Source of the DNA: Streptomyces sp. NBC_01485
Lineage (GTDB): Bacteria > Actinomycetota > Actinomycetes > Streptomycetales > Streptomycetaceae
Reading direction: 5' to 3'
Assembly (NCBI RefSeq): GCF_036227125.1
Contig: NZ_CP109435.1
Location: 3,844,001-3,908,000 of the forward strand
Length of the DNA: 64,000 nucleotides
The notes under the pieces: generated by a model
What the model was told of the DNA's origin: nothing
The model's database searches: none
Seen by the model: only the letters and a program-made list of their open reading frames with translations
Made by a program: the position numbers and the translations under genes
Part shown: one piece after another, positions 29,656 to 37,769 of the stretch
Numbering within the stretch: the first letter of the stretch is position 1
Layout: each line of letters begins with the position of its first letter

Positions 29656-30338
29656 TTGACGTCGTGGCGACCGACTCCAGCAGTACCTCCAGTCCCAGCA
29701 GTGATGCGAAGCCGCGGCGCGTGCGACGCACCCGTATGACGGGGGCGGAGCGTCGTCAGCAGTTGCTGGAGATCGGTCGCACCCTGTTCGCGGCGAAGGG
29801 TTTCGAGGGCACGTCGGTGGAGGAGATCGCGGCGAAGGCCGGGGTGTCCAAGCCGGTGGTGTACGAGCACTTCGGCGGCAAGGAGGGGCTGTACGCGGTG
29901 GTCGTGGACCGCGAGATGCGGCGCCTGCTGGACATGGTCACGTCGTCGCTCACGGCCGGCCATCCCCGCGAACTGTGCGAACAGGCGGCCTTCGCGCTCC
30001 TCGACTACATCGAGGAGTACACGGACGGTTTCCGCATCCTGGTCCGCGACTCCCCCATCCCCCAGTCGACGGGTTCCTTCGCCTCGCTGATCTCGGACAT
30101 CGCGACGCAGGTGGAGGACATTCTGGGCCGCGAGTTCAAGAACCGCGGCTTCGACCCGAAACTGGCCCCGCTGTACGCCCAGGCCCTGGTCGGCATGGTG
30201 GCCCTGACCGGCCAGTGGTGGCTGGACGTACGCCGCCCGAAGAAGGCGGAGGTGGCGGCCCACCTGGTCAACCTGGCCTGGCACGGCCTGGACGGCCTGG
30301 AGGCCAAGCCCCGCCTGATAGGACACCGCAAGGCGTGA
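29652..30338 (+). CDS. TetR family regulator, coupled to the desaturase
   Basis: A 228-residue protein. A Ser-rich leader is followed by the TetR HTH: RRQQLLEIGRTLFAAKGFEG, VEEIAAKAGVSKPVVYEHF, GGKEGLYAVVV. The C-terminal ligand domain is helical, with a WWLDVRRPKK stretch. Coupling to a fatty-acid desaturase suggests it senses acyl-CoA or fatty acids, in the manner of FasR/DesT. It is likely autoregulated through the paired palindromes upstream of the desaturase. A small CACCC-gaaa-GGGTG hairpin follows the stop codon. Confidence 0.93.
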   Translation: MIDVVATDSSSTSSPSSDAKPRRVRRTRMTGAERRQQLLEIGRTLFAAKGFEGTSVEEIAAKAGVSKPVVYEHFGGKEGLYAVVVDREMRRLLDMVTSSLTAGHPRELCEQAAFALLDYIEEYTDGFRILVRDSPIPQSTGSFASLISDIATQVEDILGREFKNRGFDPKLAPLYAQALVGMVALTGQWWLDVRRPKKAEVAAHLVNLAWHGLDGLEAKPRLIGHRKA

Positions 30339-30394
30339 CACCCGAAAGGGTGAAGCAATCGCACGCTAGATTAACCTTGTGTCATCATCGGCGC

Positions 30395-30646
30395 ATGACT
30401 GAGATCACGATCAGCGCAGCCCGTGCCCAGCTCGGCGACCTGGTCCGGCGCGCCGCCCACAGCCGCGAGACCATCGCCCTCACCGACCACGGGCACGTGG
30501 CGGCGCTGCTCGTCTCACCGCAGGTGATAGAGGATCTCGAGGACTCGCTGGCTCTCGCCGACTACCTGCGACGCAAGGCGGAGGGGACGCTCGAACCGGG
30601 CATCCCGCACGAGGAAGTCGGACGCATGCTGGGGCTGCGTCCGTGA
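30395..30646 (+). CDS. Phd/YefM-type antitoxin
   Basis: An 83-residue protein starting MTEITISAARAQLGDLVRRA, the typical Phd/YefM fold with DHGHVAALLVSP. The C-terminal tail (LRRKAEGTLEPGIPHEEVG) would wrap the toxin. Its stop overlaps the toxin start by 4 bases (GTGA), the usual arrangement for such pairs. It binds its own promoter in known relatives; no clear palindrome is visible upstream. Confidence 0.92.
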   Translation: MTEITISAARAQLGDLVRRAAHSRETIALTDHGHVAALLVSPQVIEDLEDSLALADYLRRKAEGTLEPGIPHEEVGRMLGLRP

Positions 30647-30891
30647 CCTACGGCATCATCTGGGAGCCCGCCGCGACGAACGCGGCCGTACGGTTCCTGA
30701 AGGACGACCCGACAGGGCTCGCCGCCGTCTACGAGGCCGTCGACGCACTCGCCGAGTCGCCACGCCCCCTTCACTCCTTCACCTACGGCGTGGACATCCG
30801 CCGCCTCCGCGTCGGCGACTACCGGGTCCTGTACCTCATCGACGACGAAGTGATCCGCATCCTGGTCACTCACCTGGGCCGGACGCCGTGA
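30643..30891 (+). CDS. RelE/ParE-type toxin
   Basis: An 82-residue protein with the RelE fold pattern: WEPAATNAAVRFLKDDP, then GVDIRRLRVGDYRVLYLIDD and VIRILVTHLGR. RRLRVGDYRVLY and a late His/Arg are the features found in ribosome-dependent mRNA interferases of the family. It is coupled to the Phd-type antitoxin gene. ParE-type gyrase inhibition is less likely from the sequence. Both genes appear intact. Confidence 0.92.
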   Translation: MTYGIIWEPAATNAAVRFLKDDPTGLAAVYEAVDALAESPRPLHSFTYGVDIRRLRVGDYRVLYLIDDEVIRILVTHLGRTP

Positions 30892-30930
30892 CGTCCGGCC
30901 CCCGGCACGCCGTCCGGCCGACCGCGCCCG

Positions 30931-31104
30931 TCAGTGCTTGAAGGTGTCCTTGGCCTTTTCCTTTGCCTGGCGGGCGTCGCCCTTCGCCTGGCCGGCGCGG
31001 CCTTCGGCCTCCATGCTCTCGTTGCCCACGGCCTTGCCGAGCATCTCCTTGGCCTTGCCCTTGGCCTGTTCCTTCTTGGCCTTGGCCTTCTCGTCCTTCG
31101 CCAT
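30931..31104 (-). CDS. CsbD family stress-response protein
   Basis: A 57-residue, Lys/Ala/Gly-rich protein (MAKDEKAKAKKEQAKGKAKE, later GNESMEAEGRAGQAKGDARQ), matching CsbD/YjbJ small proteins that are induced by general stress. ATG 31104 has GGGAGTG upstream. It converges on the toxin gene. Confidence 0.85.
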   Translation of the reverse strand: MAKDEKAKAKKEQAKGKAKEMLGKAVGNESMEAEGRAGQAKGDARQAKEKAKDTFKH

Positions 31105-31164
31105 CGTCGATCACTCCCGTCACATCAGACATGGACGCCCCCCAGGTAACCCCGAGCGGGGCGC

Positions 31165-31527
31165 TCAAACGCCGGGTTCCAGGAACTCCAGCCGGTTGCC
31201 CACCGGGTCCCACACGTAGCAGCGCCGGTGTCCCGGCAGCCCGGTGTCCCAGGTCACCCGCGTGCCGTGGGACTCCAGCCGGGCGGCGTACGCCTCGATG
31301 CCGGTGACCCGCAGCCCCGGATGGGCCTTGCGCGCCGGACGGAAGTCCTCCTCGATCCCCAGATGCAGCCGCACCTCGCCCGCCTCGAACCAGCAGCCGC
31401 CCCGCGCGGCGAGTGCGGCCGGCTTGGGGGTCTCGGTCATGCCGAGGACATCGCCGTAGAAGCGGCGCAGCCGGTCCTCGGAGCCGGGCGGCGCCGCGAG
31501 CTGCACATGGTCGACGGCGGTGATCAT
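31165..31527 (-). CDS. VOC (glyoxalase-like) superfamily protein
   Basis: A 120-residue single VOC unit: DHVQLAAPPGSEDRLRRFYG, VLGMTETPKP, VRLHLGIEEDF and the ending YVWDPVGNRLEFLEPG. His near the start and Glu in RLEFLE are the usual metal ligands. Its start overlaps the methyltransferase stop (ATGA), so it is the second gene of that operon. The substrate is unknown. Confidence 0.9.
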   Translation of the reverse strand: MITAVDHVQLAAPPGSEDRLRRFYGDVLGMTETPKPAALAARGGCWFEAGEVRLHLGIEEDFRPARKAHPGLRVTGIEAYAARLESHGTRVTWDTGLPGHRRCYVWDPVGNRLEFLEPGV

Positions 31528-32327
31528 CGCGGGTCCTTCGTCGCCACCGCGAACAGGCGGCAAAACGGCAGGACCGTGCCGTACGGGGTGGGCTGGTAGG
31601 CCTTGCGGAGGAGGTCGCGGTATTCGGTGACGAAGGCGGCCTGGGCCTCGGGGTCGTCGGCGAGGGCGTCGAGGGCGGGGCGCAGGCCGGTGCCCTTGGC
31701 CCAGTCGAGGACGGGGTCGTCGCCCTGGAGGACGTGGAGGTACGTGGTCGTCCAGACGTCGGTCGCGCAGCCGAGGCGGGCGAGGCGGTCGAGGTAGACG
31801 GCGGGGGCGTGGACGGAGTCCACGGGGCGCAGCGCCTCGCTGACGCGGCTCTTCCAGCGGGGCGTGCCGCCGAGTTCGCGCATGAGGGCGTGCAGCGGCG
31901 CGTCGAGGTTGTCGGGGACCTGGAAGGCGAAGGTGCCGCCGGGGGCGAGGCCGTCCAGCCAGCCGGGGAGGGCGTCGAGGTGGCCGGGGACCCAGTGCAG
32001 GGCGGCGTTCGACACGAGCAGGTCGTACGTCTCCGTCGGCGCCCAGGTGGCGAGGTCGGCGTGGACGAAGTCGAGGCGCGCACCGGCGTGCGCCGCCGCG
32101 TCGGCGAGCATCCGGGGCGAGTTGTCGTAGCCGGTGACGCGGGCGGTGGGCCAGCGGTCGGCGAGGAGGGCGGTGACGTTGCCGGGGCCGCAGCCGAGGT
32201 CTCCGATGCGGGGCGGGTCGCCGGGCAGGTCGGGGACGCGGGCGAGGAGGTCGGTGAAGGGGCGGGCGCGGTGGCCGGCGTGACGCAGGTACTGGGCGGG
32301 GTCCCAGGAGGGGTTGGTCGTCGTCAT
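31524..32327 (-). CDS. tam: Trans-aconitate 2-methyltransferase (SAM-dependent)
   Basis: A 267-residue methyltransferase. It has SAM motif I IGDLGCGPGNVTALLADRWP, YDNSPRML, then FVHADLATW and LLVSNAALHWVPGHL. The N-terminal WDPAQYLRHAGHRARPFTDL and the FAFQVPDNLDAPLHALMREL segment are specific to the Tam family, which methylates trans-aconitate, an inhibitor of aconitase. It lies opposite a MarR regulator across two dyads and is probably controlled by it. Confidence 0.92.
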   Translation of the reverse strand: MTTTNPSWDPAQYLRHAGHRARPFTDLLARVPDLPGDPPRIGDLGCGPGNVTALLADRWPTARVTGYDNSPRMLADAAAHAGARLDFVHADLATWAPTETYDLLVSNAALHWVPGHLDALPGWLDGLAPGGTFAFQVPDNLDAPLHALMRELGGTPRWKSRVSEALRPVDSVHAPAVYLDRLARLGCATDVWTTTYLHVLQGDDPVLDWAKGTGLRPALDALADDPEAQAAFVTEYRDLLRKAYQPTPYGTVLPFCRLFAVATKDPR

Positions 32328-32353
32328 GGCTCGTACTCTCCCGCCCCACTTCT

Positions 32354-32409
32354 CTTCATGTCAAGAGACTTGATATGAAGATGCTCGACATCAAGAGACT
32401 TCACGTCGA
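32354..32409. promoter_or_regulatory. Twin MarR operators between tam and marR
   Basis: CTTCATGTCAAG-aga-CTTGATATGAAG (32354-32380) is a dyad matching at 11 of 12 positions. TCGACATCAAG-aga-CTTCACGTCGA (32385-32409) is a second, weaker dyad. Both centre on the same CAAG-aga-CTT core, 30 bases apart centre to centre, so they face the same side of the helix. They lie between the divergent start codons of tam (32327) and marR (32432), a suitable place to repress both genes. Confidence 0.75.
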
Positions 32410-32431
32410 CACAACCACTACACTGATCGTC

Positions 32432-32929
32432 ATGGAGGACGAGGTCGATCGGCTGGTCGCAGCGTGGCGCCGGGAGCGCCCGGACCTCGACGTGGAGCCG
32501 CTGGAAGTACTCAGCCGGGTGAGCAGACTGGCCCGGCACCTGGACCGCGCCCGCCGGCTGGCGTTCTCCGAGCACCAGTTGGAGCCCTGGGAGTTCGACG
32601 TCCTGACGGCGCTGCGGCGCGCGGGCGCCCCCTACCAGCTCTCGCCGGGGCAGTTGCTGACGCAGACGCTGGTGACGTCGGGCACGATGACGAACCGTAT
32701 CGACCGGCTCACGAAGAAGGGCCTGGTGGAGCGACTGCCGGACCCGAGTGACCGGCGCGGTGTGCTGGTCCGCCTCACGGACGACGGCAAGGACCGCGCC
32801 GACCAGGCGCTGGCCGGGCTGCTCGACCAGGAGCGGGCGATCCTGGCCGAGCTGTCACACGTCCAGCGCGGTGATCTGGCCGCCCTGCTACGCCAGTTGA
32901 CCGCCCCGTTCGACAACATCCCCGGCTAG
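32432..32929 (+). CDS. MarR family transcriptional regulator
   Basis: A 165-residue winged-helix regulator: LEPWEFDVLTALRRAGAPYQ, QLLTQTLVTSGTMTNRIDRL, then the wing with DPSDRRGVLVRLTDDGK. ATG 32432 gives a family-like N-terminus; an in-frame ATG at 32375 lies within the operators. Such regulators usually release DNA on binding a small phenolic or metabolic ligand. Its 3' end overlaps the convergent LuxR gene by 42 bases. Confidence 0.93.
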   Translation: MEDEVDRLVAAWRRERPDLDVEPLEVLSRVSRLARHLDRARRLAFSEHQLEPWEFDVLTALRRAGAPYQLSPGQLLTQTLVTSGTMTNRIDRLTKKGLVERLPDPSDRRGVLVRLTDDGKDRADQALAGLLDQERAILAELSHVQRGDLAALLRQLTAPFDNIPG

Positions 32930-33655
32930 GTCGACCGGTCCGACCCCGGCCCGGCGCGCGAGTGCGACGGCGGCGAGGGTGGAGTGGACCCCCAGTTTGC
33001 CGAGGACGTTCTGCATGTGGGTGCGGACGGTGTGCGGGGAGAGGAACAGCCGGTCGGCGACGGCCTTGCGACCCAGCCCCGCGACCATGCAGCGCAGCAC
33101 TTCGCGTTCCCTCGGGGTGAGGGACTCGACGAGCCGTTCGCTCTCGGTGCGGTGCTTGCGGGCGGCGGTCAGCTCGCGCAGGACGCCCGTGAGCAGGGCG
33201 GGCGGCAGGTGGGTCTCCTCGCGCAGCACGCCGCGGATGACCGTCAGCAGCCGCGACAGCGAGCAGTCCTTCGCCACCCAGCCGGACGCCCCGGCCTGGA
33301 GCGCGAGGGCCGCGCGGCGCGGGTCGTCCTTCTCGGCGAGGACGACGATCCGGATGTGCGGCTGCCCGCCGTGGACGCCCGCGACCAGCGAGATCCCGTC
33401 GACGAGCCCGTCCTCCCCCACCTCCCGTACGGGTACGGCGGGCCGTATGCCCGGCAGGGCGGCGCCCAGATCGGCGTCGACGAGCAGCACGTCGTAGCGG
33501 CGGCCCTCGGCGGCCGCGCGCTCCAGACTGCGCAGTGCCGCCGGGCCGCTGCCGGCCGCGGACACGTCGACGTCGGGCTCGGCCGCCAGCGCCGCGGCGA
33601 GCGACTCGGCGAAAATACGGTGGTCGTCGACGACGAGAACTCGGATGCGAACCAC
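32888..33655 (-). CDS. LuxR/NarL-type response regulator
   Basis: A 255-residue protein. The receiver domain starts VRIRVLVVDDHRIFAESLAA and carries a probable acceptor in VLLVDADLG. Its loop is expanded (PGIRPAVPVREVGEDGLVDG) compared with usual NarL members. The C-terminal HTH is LTPREREVLRCMVAGLGRKA, VADRLFLSPHTVRTHMQNVL, GKLGVHSTLAAVALARRAG. The GTG start at 33655 has GGAAGGGG upstream. No kinase gene adjoins it, so it is an orphan. Confidence 0.9.
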   Translation of the reverse strand: MVRIRVLVVDDHRIFAESLAAALAAEPDVDVSAAGSGPAALRSLERAAAEGRRYDVLLVDADLGAALPGIRPAVPVREVGEDGLVDGISLVAGVHGGQPHIRIVVLAEKDDPRRAALALQAGASGWVAKDCSLSRLLTVIRGVLREETHLPPALLTGVLRELTAARKHRTESERLVESLTPREREVLRCMVAGLGRKAVADRLFLSPHTVRTHMQNVLGKLGVHSTLAAVALARRAGVGPVDLAGDVVERGGQLA

Positions 33656-33935
33656 GAAACCCCCTTCCCCAGGCTCCTTGGCGGAGCCGGGGACACCCCA
33701 AAGGTCCTGAGACGGAGAACGGGGACCGGCGCGGATACGACGCCCGGAGGGGGTGTCATGACCGCACGGCCGCCGCCGTGCAGAGACTGCTACCCCACCG
33801 CGGGCGTCGTATCCGACTGTCTCGCCCCCTGATCGGCACCGGCCCCCACCGGTGCTGTTCACAGGGTAGGGCCGCGGGCTGACAGCGGAAGGGAAAACGC
33901 GGAACTGGTTGGCCAGGGCGTTTATGGTGTGCCGC

Positions 33936-34379
33936 ATGTTTCGTCTTGAGACAGAAGTCGACAGGACCCGGCGCGATCTTCTCCGTTCCCGGCTCCTCGA
34001 CACCAACACCGAGGCCTCTCCGACCCTGCGCGCCCTGCGCGGTACGCCCGCCGGACGCGAGTCCCCGCTCCACGTCTGGGCGACCGGCCCCGGGGGCGAG
34101 CTCGCCGGCGGTCTGGTCGGCCACACCTGGACGACCTGGCTGCACGTCGCCCACCTCTGGGTCGACGCCCCGCACCGCGGCACGGGCCTGGGCAGCCGCC
34201 TCCTCGCCCGGGCGGAACGCGTCGCCTCCGGGGAACGGGGCTGCACCCGCGTACGCCTGGAGACCTGGGACTTCCAGGCCCCGGAGTTCTACCGGCGGCA
34301 GGGCTACGAGGTGGTGTGCGTGATCGAGGACTACCCGCCGGGCATCACGGAGTACACCCTGACGAAGCGGCTCGGGTAG
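33936..34379 (+). CDS. GNAT family N-acetyltransferase
   Basis: A 147-residue acetyltransferase. The acetyl-CoA loop is visible in VDAPHRGTGLGSRLLARAER, with DFQAPEFYRRQGYEVVCVIE and YTLTKRL at the end. The N-terminus after MFRLETEVDR is helical. A second ATG at 33924 (MVCRMFRLE), with AGGG before it, is an alternative start. The substrate cannot be told. Confidence 0.88.
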   Translation: MFRLETEVDRTRRDLLRSRLLDTNTEASPTLRALRGTPAGRESPLHVWATGPGGELAGGLVGHTWTTWLHVAHLWVDAPHRGTGLGSRLLARAERVASGERGCTRVRLETWDFQAPEFYRRQGYEVVCVIEDYPPGITEYTLTKRLG

Positions 34380-34401
34380 GGCGCCCTCGGGCAGGGCGCC
34401 C
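34379..34401. terminator. Bidirectional hairpin between GNAT and galK
   Basis: GGGCGCCCT-cgggc-AGGGCGCCC is a perfect 9-bp stem starting on the last base of the GNAT stop codon. It also lies just beyond the galK stop on the other strand. Confidence 0.75.
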
Positions 34402-34413
34402 GCACCCTTCGGC

Positions 34414-35577
34414 TCAGCCCAGCCGCCGCGCCCCCGCCGCGGGCACCGCCTCGAACACCCTCGGGGCCTTGAAGCCGGCGGCGGCGAAGGCCTCTTCGAC
34501 GGCCTTGGTGAGGGTCTCGACGTCGGTCGCCTCGGCCAGCACGATCGCCGAGCCGCCGAAGCCGCCGCCGGTCATCCGCGCGCCGAGCGCCCCGCCGGCG
34601 AGGGCGGTGTCGACGACGAGGTCCAGCTCGGGGCAGGAGACCCGGAAGTCGTCCCGGAGGGAGGCGTGACCCGCCGTCAGGACCGGCCCGACGGCACGGG
34701 TGTCGCCGCCCGACTCCAGCAGCGCCACGACCTGCTCGACGCGCTGGTCCTCCGTCACCACGTGCCGCACCAGCCGCCGGACCTCGTCCTCGTCGCCGAG
34801 GCGGGCCAGGGCCGCGTCCAGGTCGGCGTAGGGGATGTCCCGCAGGGCGTCGACGCCGAGCAGCGCGGCGCCCTTCTCGCAGCCGGCCCGGCGCTTGCCG
34901 TACTCGCCGCCGCTGTGCGCGTGCGTGACCTGCGTGTCGACGACCAGCAGGCGCAGTCCCTCGGCGGCCAGGTCGAGGGGGATCTGCTTCTGGGAGAGGT
35001 CGCGGGTGTCGAGGAACAGCGCGTGGCCGGACTCGCAGCACGCGGACGCCGTCTGGTCCATGATGCCGGTGGGGGCGCCGACGTAGACGTTCTCCGCGCG
35101 CTGGCACAGGCGGGCGAGCTGCCAGCGTGCCAGGCCGAGGTCGTAGAGGTCGTTGAGCGCGAGGGCGACGACGACCTCGAGGGCCGCCGAGGACGACAGG
35201 CCCGCGCCCGACGGGACCGTCGACGACAGGTGCACGTCGGCGCCGGTGACCGGGTGACCGGCCTCGCGCAGCGCCCACACGACACCGGCCGGGTACGCCG
35301 TCCAGGCCCGGTCGGAGCCGGGCGCCAGGTCGTCCAGGCGGAGTTCGGCGACGCCGCTGTCGAGGTCGGCCGAGTGCAGGCGCAGCCGGCCGTCCGTACG
35401 GCGGGAGACCGCCGCGACGGCGATGTGCGGCAGCGCGAAGGGCATCACGAAGCCGTCGTTGTAGTCGGTGTGCTCACCGATGAGGTTGACGCGGCCGGGG
35501 GCCGCCCAGACGCCGTCGGGCTGCGCCCCGTAGAGCGTGAAGAACGCGTCCCGGACGGCCTGCTGCTGTGCCCCCAC
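34414..35577 (-). CDS. galK: Galactokinase
   Basis: A 387-residue GHMP kinase phosphorylating galactose at C1. Motifs: GRVNLIGEHTDYNDGFVMPF (sugar-binding signature), TVPSGAGLSSSAALE (ATP loop) and GARMTGGGFGGSAIV. It is the third gene of the galT-galE-galK operon. Its GTG start immediately follows the galE stop codon, with no gap. Confidence 0.97.
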   Translation of the reverse strand: MGAQQQAVRDAFFTLYGAQPDGVWAAPGRVNLIGEHTDYNDGFVMPFALPHIAVAAVSRRTDGRLRLHSADLDSGVAELRLDDLAPGSDRAWTAYPAGVVWALREAGHPVTGADVHLSSTVPSGAGLSSSAALEVVVALALNDLYDLGLARWQLARLCQRAENVYVGAPTGIMDQTASACCESGHALFLDTRDLSQKQIPLDLAAEGLRLLVVDTQVTHAHSGGEYGKRRAGCEKGAALLGVDALRDIPYADLDAALARLGDEDEVRRLVRHVVTEDQRVEQVVALLESGGDTRAVGPVLTAGHASLRDDFRVSCPELDLVVDTALAGGALGARMTGGGFGGSAIVLAEATDVETLTKAVEEAFAAAGFKAPRVFEAVPAAGARRLG

Positions 35578-36579
35578 CTACTGCTCCCTTGCTACTGCAC
35601 TGCTCGCGCTGCCTGCGCTGCCTGCGATCTGCTGGGCGAACTCCCACGCGTCCGCGACGATACCCGCGAGGTCCGCGCGGGACGGGTTCCAGCCGAGGCG
35701 CTCGCGGGCGGTGTCCGCCGCGGCGACCAGGGCGGCCGGGTCGCCGGCCCGGCGCGGGGCCATGACCTCGGGGATCGGGTGCCCGGTGACCGTGCGGGCG
35801 GTCTCGACGACCTCGCGGACGGAGAAGCCGTTGCCGTTGCCGAGGTTGCAGATGAGGTGCTCGCCGGGCTGGGCGGCGGCGACGGCCAGCAGGTGGGCCT
35901 CGGCGAGGTCGGCGACGTGGATGTAGTCGCGGACGCAGGTGCCGTCGGGGGTCGGGTAGTCGTCGCCGAAGACGGAGACGGCCTCGCGGCGGCCCTGCGC
36001 GACCTGGAGGACGAGCGGGATGAGGTGCGACTCGGGGTCGTGCCGCTCGCCCTGCGCGCCGTACGCGCCCGCGACGTTGAAGTACCGCAGGGACACCGCG
36101 CCCAGCCCGTGCGCCGCCGCCTCGCCGGTGATCATGTGATCGACCGCCAGCTTCGAGGCGCCGTACGGGTTCGTGGGCCGGGTCGGGGCGGTCTCCAGGA
36201 TCGGGACCTGCTCGGGCTCGCCGTACGTGGCGGCCGTCGAGGAGAAGACGAGCTTGCGAACGCCGGCCTCGCGCATGGCGGCGAGCAGGGCCATGGTGCC
36301 GCCGACGTTGTTGTCCCAGTACTTCTCGGGCTTGACGACGGACTCGCCGACCTGCGAGAACGCGGCGAAGTGCAGCACGGCGTCGAAGGAGTCGTCGAGG
36401 TGCTTGCCGGCGTCGCGGATGTCGGCCTCGACGAAGGCGGCGCCCGCCGGGACGCCCGCGCGGAAGCCGGTGGAGAGGTTGTCGAGGACGACGACCTCGT
36501 GGCCGGCCTCCAGCAGGTGCTGGGCGACGACACCGCCCACATAGCCGGCTCCACCGGTCACCAGGTACTTCCCGCTCAT
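35578..36579 (-). CDS. galE: UDP-glucose 4-epimerase
   Basis: A 333-residue extended SDR enzyme. It has the NAD motif LVTGGAGYVGGVV, catalytic Thr/Tyr-x3-Lys in VFSSTAATYGEP and NPYGASKLAVDH, and CVRDYIHVADLAEAHL typical of GalE. It interconverts UDP-galactose and UDP-glucose in the Leloir pathway. The start overlaps the galT stop by 4 bases. Confidence 0.97.
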   Translation of the reverse strand: MSGKYLVTGGAGYVGGVVAQHLLEAGHEVVVLDNLSTGFRAGVPAGAAFVEADIRDAGKHLDDSFDAVLHFAAFSQVGESVVKPEKYWDNNVGGTMALLAAMREAGVRKLVFSSTAATYGEPEQVPILETAPTRPTNPYGASKLAVDHMITGEAAAHGLGAVSLRYFNVAGAYGAQGERHDPESHLIPLVLQVAQGRREAVSVFGDDYPTPDGTCVRDYIHVADLAEAHLLAVAAAQPGEHLICNLGNGNGFSVREVVETARTVTGHPIPEVMAPRRAGDPAALVAAADTARERLGWNPSRADLAGIVADAWEFAQQIAGSAGSASSAVAREQ

Positions 36580-37646
36580 GAACTCGCTACCTCTCGCAGT
36601 CGCCGGGCCGCGAACTCCGGCGGCACGTCGTTGATGAAGACGTTCATGCCCGATTCGGAGCCCGCGAGGAACTTCAGCTTGCCGGAAGTGCGGCGGATGG
36701 TGAAAAGCTCGAGGTGGAGCCCGAAGTCGTCCCGGTTGACGGCTGTGCCTTCATCGAATTCCTCCATCTCACCGAACGGCGCCTGGTGCCAGGCCGCGAT
36801 GTACGGCGTGGCGGGCTCACCTTCCCCGAAGATCCGGTCGAAGCGCCTCAAGAGTTCCAGGTAGACCTTGGGAAACTCTGTGCGCGCGTCCTCGTCGAGC
36901 CCGAGCAGGTCGGGGACCCGCTTCTTCGGGTAGAGGTGCACCTCGTACGGCCAGTGGGCGGCGTACGGCACGAAGGCGACCCAGTGTTCACCCTCCAGGA
37001 CGACCCGCTCGCCGGCGAGTTCACGCTCCAGGACGGCGTCGAAGAGGTTCTCCCCGCCGGTGGCCTCCTTGTGCGCGGCGACCGAACGCAGCATCAGGGC
37101 GGTGCGGGGCGTGGTGAACGGGTAGGCGTAGATCTGCCCGTGCGGGTGACCCAGGGTCACACCGATCTCGGCGCCGCGATTCTCGAAGCAGAACACCTGT
37201 TCCACGGAGGGCAGATGCGACAGCTCGGACGTCCGGTCCGTCCACGCGTCGAGGACGAGCCGTGCCTGCTCCTCGGTGAGGTCGGCGAAGGACGCGTTGT
37301 GGTCGGAGGTGAAGCAGACCACCTCGCAGCGCCCGGAGTCGCCGGCCAGGGAGGGGAAACGGTTCTCGAAGACGGCGACGTCGTACGAGGAGTCCGGGAT
37401 CTCGCTGAGCCGGTCGCCCTGCGAGGGGCAGAGCGGGCACTCGTCGGCCGGCGGGTGGTACGTACGCCCCTGCCGGTGCGAGGCCACGGCGACGGAATCG
37501 CCGAGCAGCGGGTCCCGGCGTACCTCCGAAGTGGTGACCGTGGGGTCCAGTGGACGCTTGTCCACCGCGTCGCGCACCGAGTCGTCCCGCTGGTCGTAGT
37601 AGATCAGCTCACGACCGTCGGCCAAGCGGGTCGAGGTCTTCTTCAC
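36576..37646 (-). CDS. galT: Galactose-1-phosphate uridylyltransferase
   Basis: A 356-residue HIT-superfamily enzyme. It has ECPLCPSQGD (zinc Cys pair), the FENRFPSL segment, and the active-site triad region GVTLGHPHGQIYAYP with the nucleophilic His in HPH. GTG 37646 (MKKTSTRLADGREL) has GGAGAG upstream and follows a plausible promoter. It is the first gene of the gal operon, so galactose use depends on the promoter just upstream. Confidence 0.97.
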   Translation of the reverse strand: MKKTSTRLADGRELIYYDQRDDSVRDAVDKRPLDPTVTTSEVRRDPLLGDSVAVASHRQGRTYHPPADECPLCPSQGDRLSEIPDSSYDVAVFENRFPSLAGDSGRCEVVCFTSDHNASFADLTEEQARLVLDAWTDRTSELSHLPSVEQVFCFENRGAEIGVTLGHPHGQIYAYPFTTPRTALMLRSVAAHKEATGGENLFDAVLERELAGERVVLEGEHWVAFVPYAAHWPYEVHLYPKKRVPDLLGLDEDARTEFPKVYLELLRRFDRIFGEGEPATPYIAAWHQAPFGEMEEFDEGTAVNRDDFGLHLELFTIRRTSGKLKFLAGSESGMNVFINDVPPEFAARRLREVASS

Positions 37647-37664
37647 CGCGACTCTCCATCCGTA

Positions 37665-37693
37665 CACCTAGCGAATCTTCAAACAGAACCAAA
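37665..37693 (-). promoter_or_regulatory. Probable gal operon promoter
   Basis: Reading leftward, TTTGGT (37693-37688), a 17-base spacer and TAGGTG (37670-37665) form a -35/-10 pair about 12 bases before a likely transcription start and close to the galT ribosome site. The surrounding 37680-37745 stretch is unusually A/T-rich on this chromosome. It repeats GTTTGGTT/GGTTTTATG-like words that may bind a sugar regulator. Confidence 0.5.
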
Positions 37694-37769
37694 CACATAA
37701 AACCATAAACCCCCACGGCGGTCACCCCCCACAACCGAACAAAGAACCACCAAGCGAAGTGAGCGGTGC

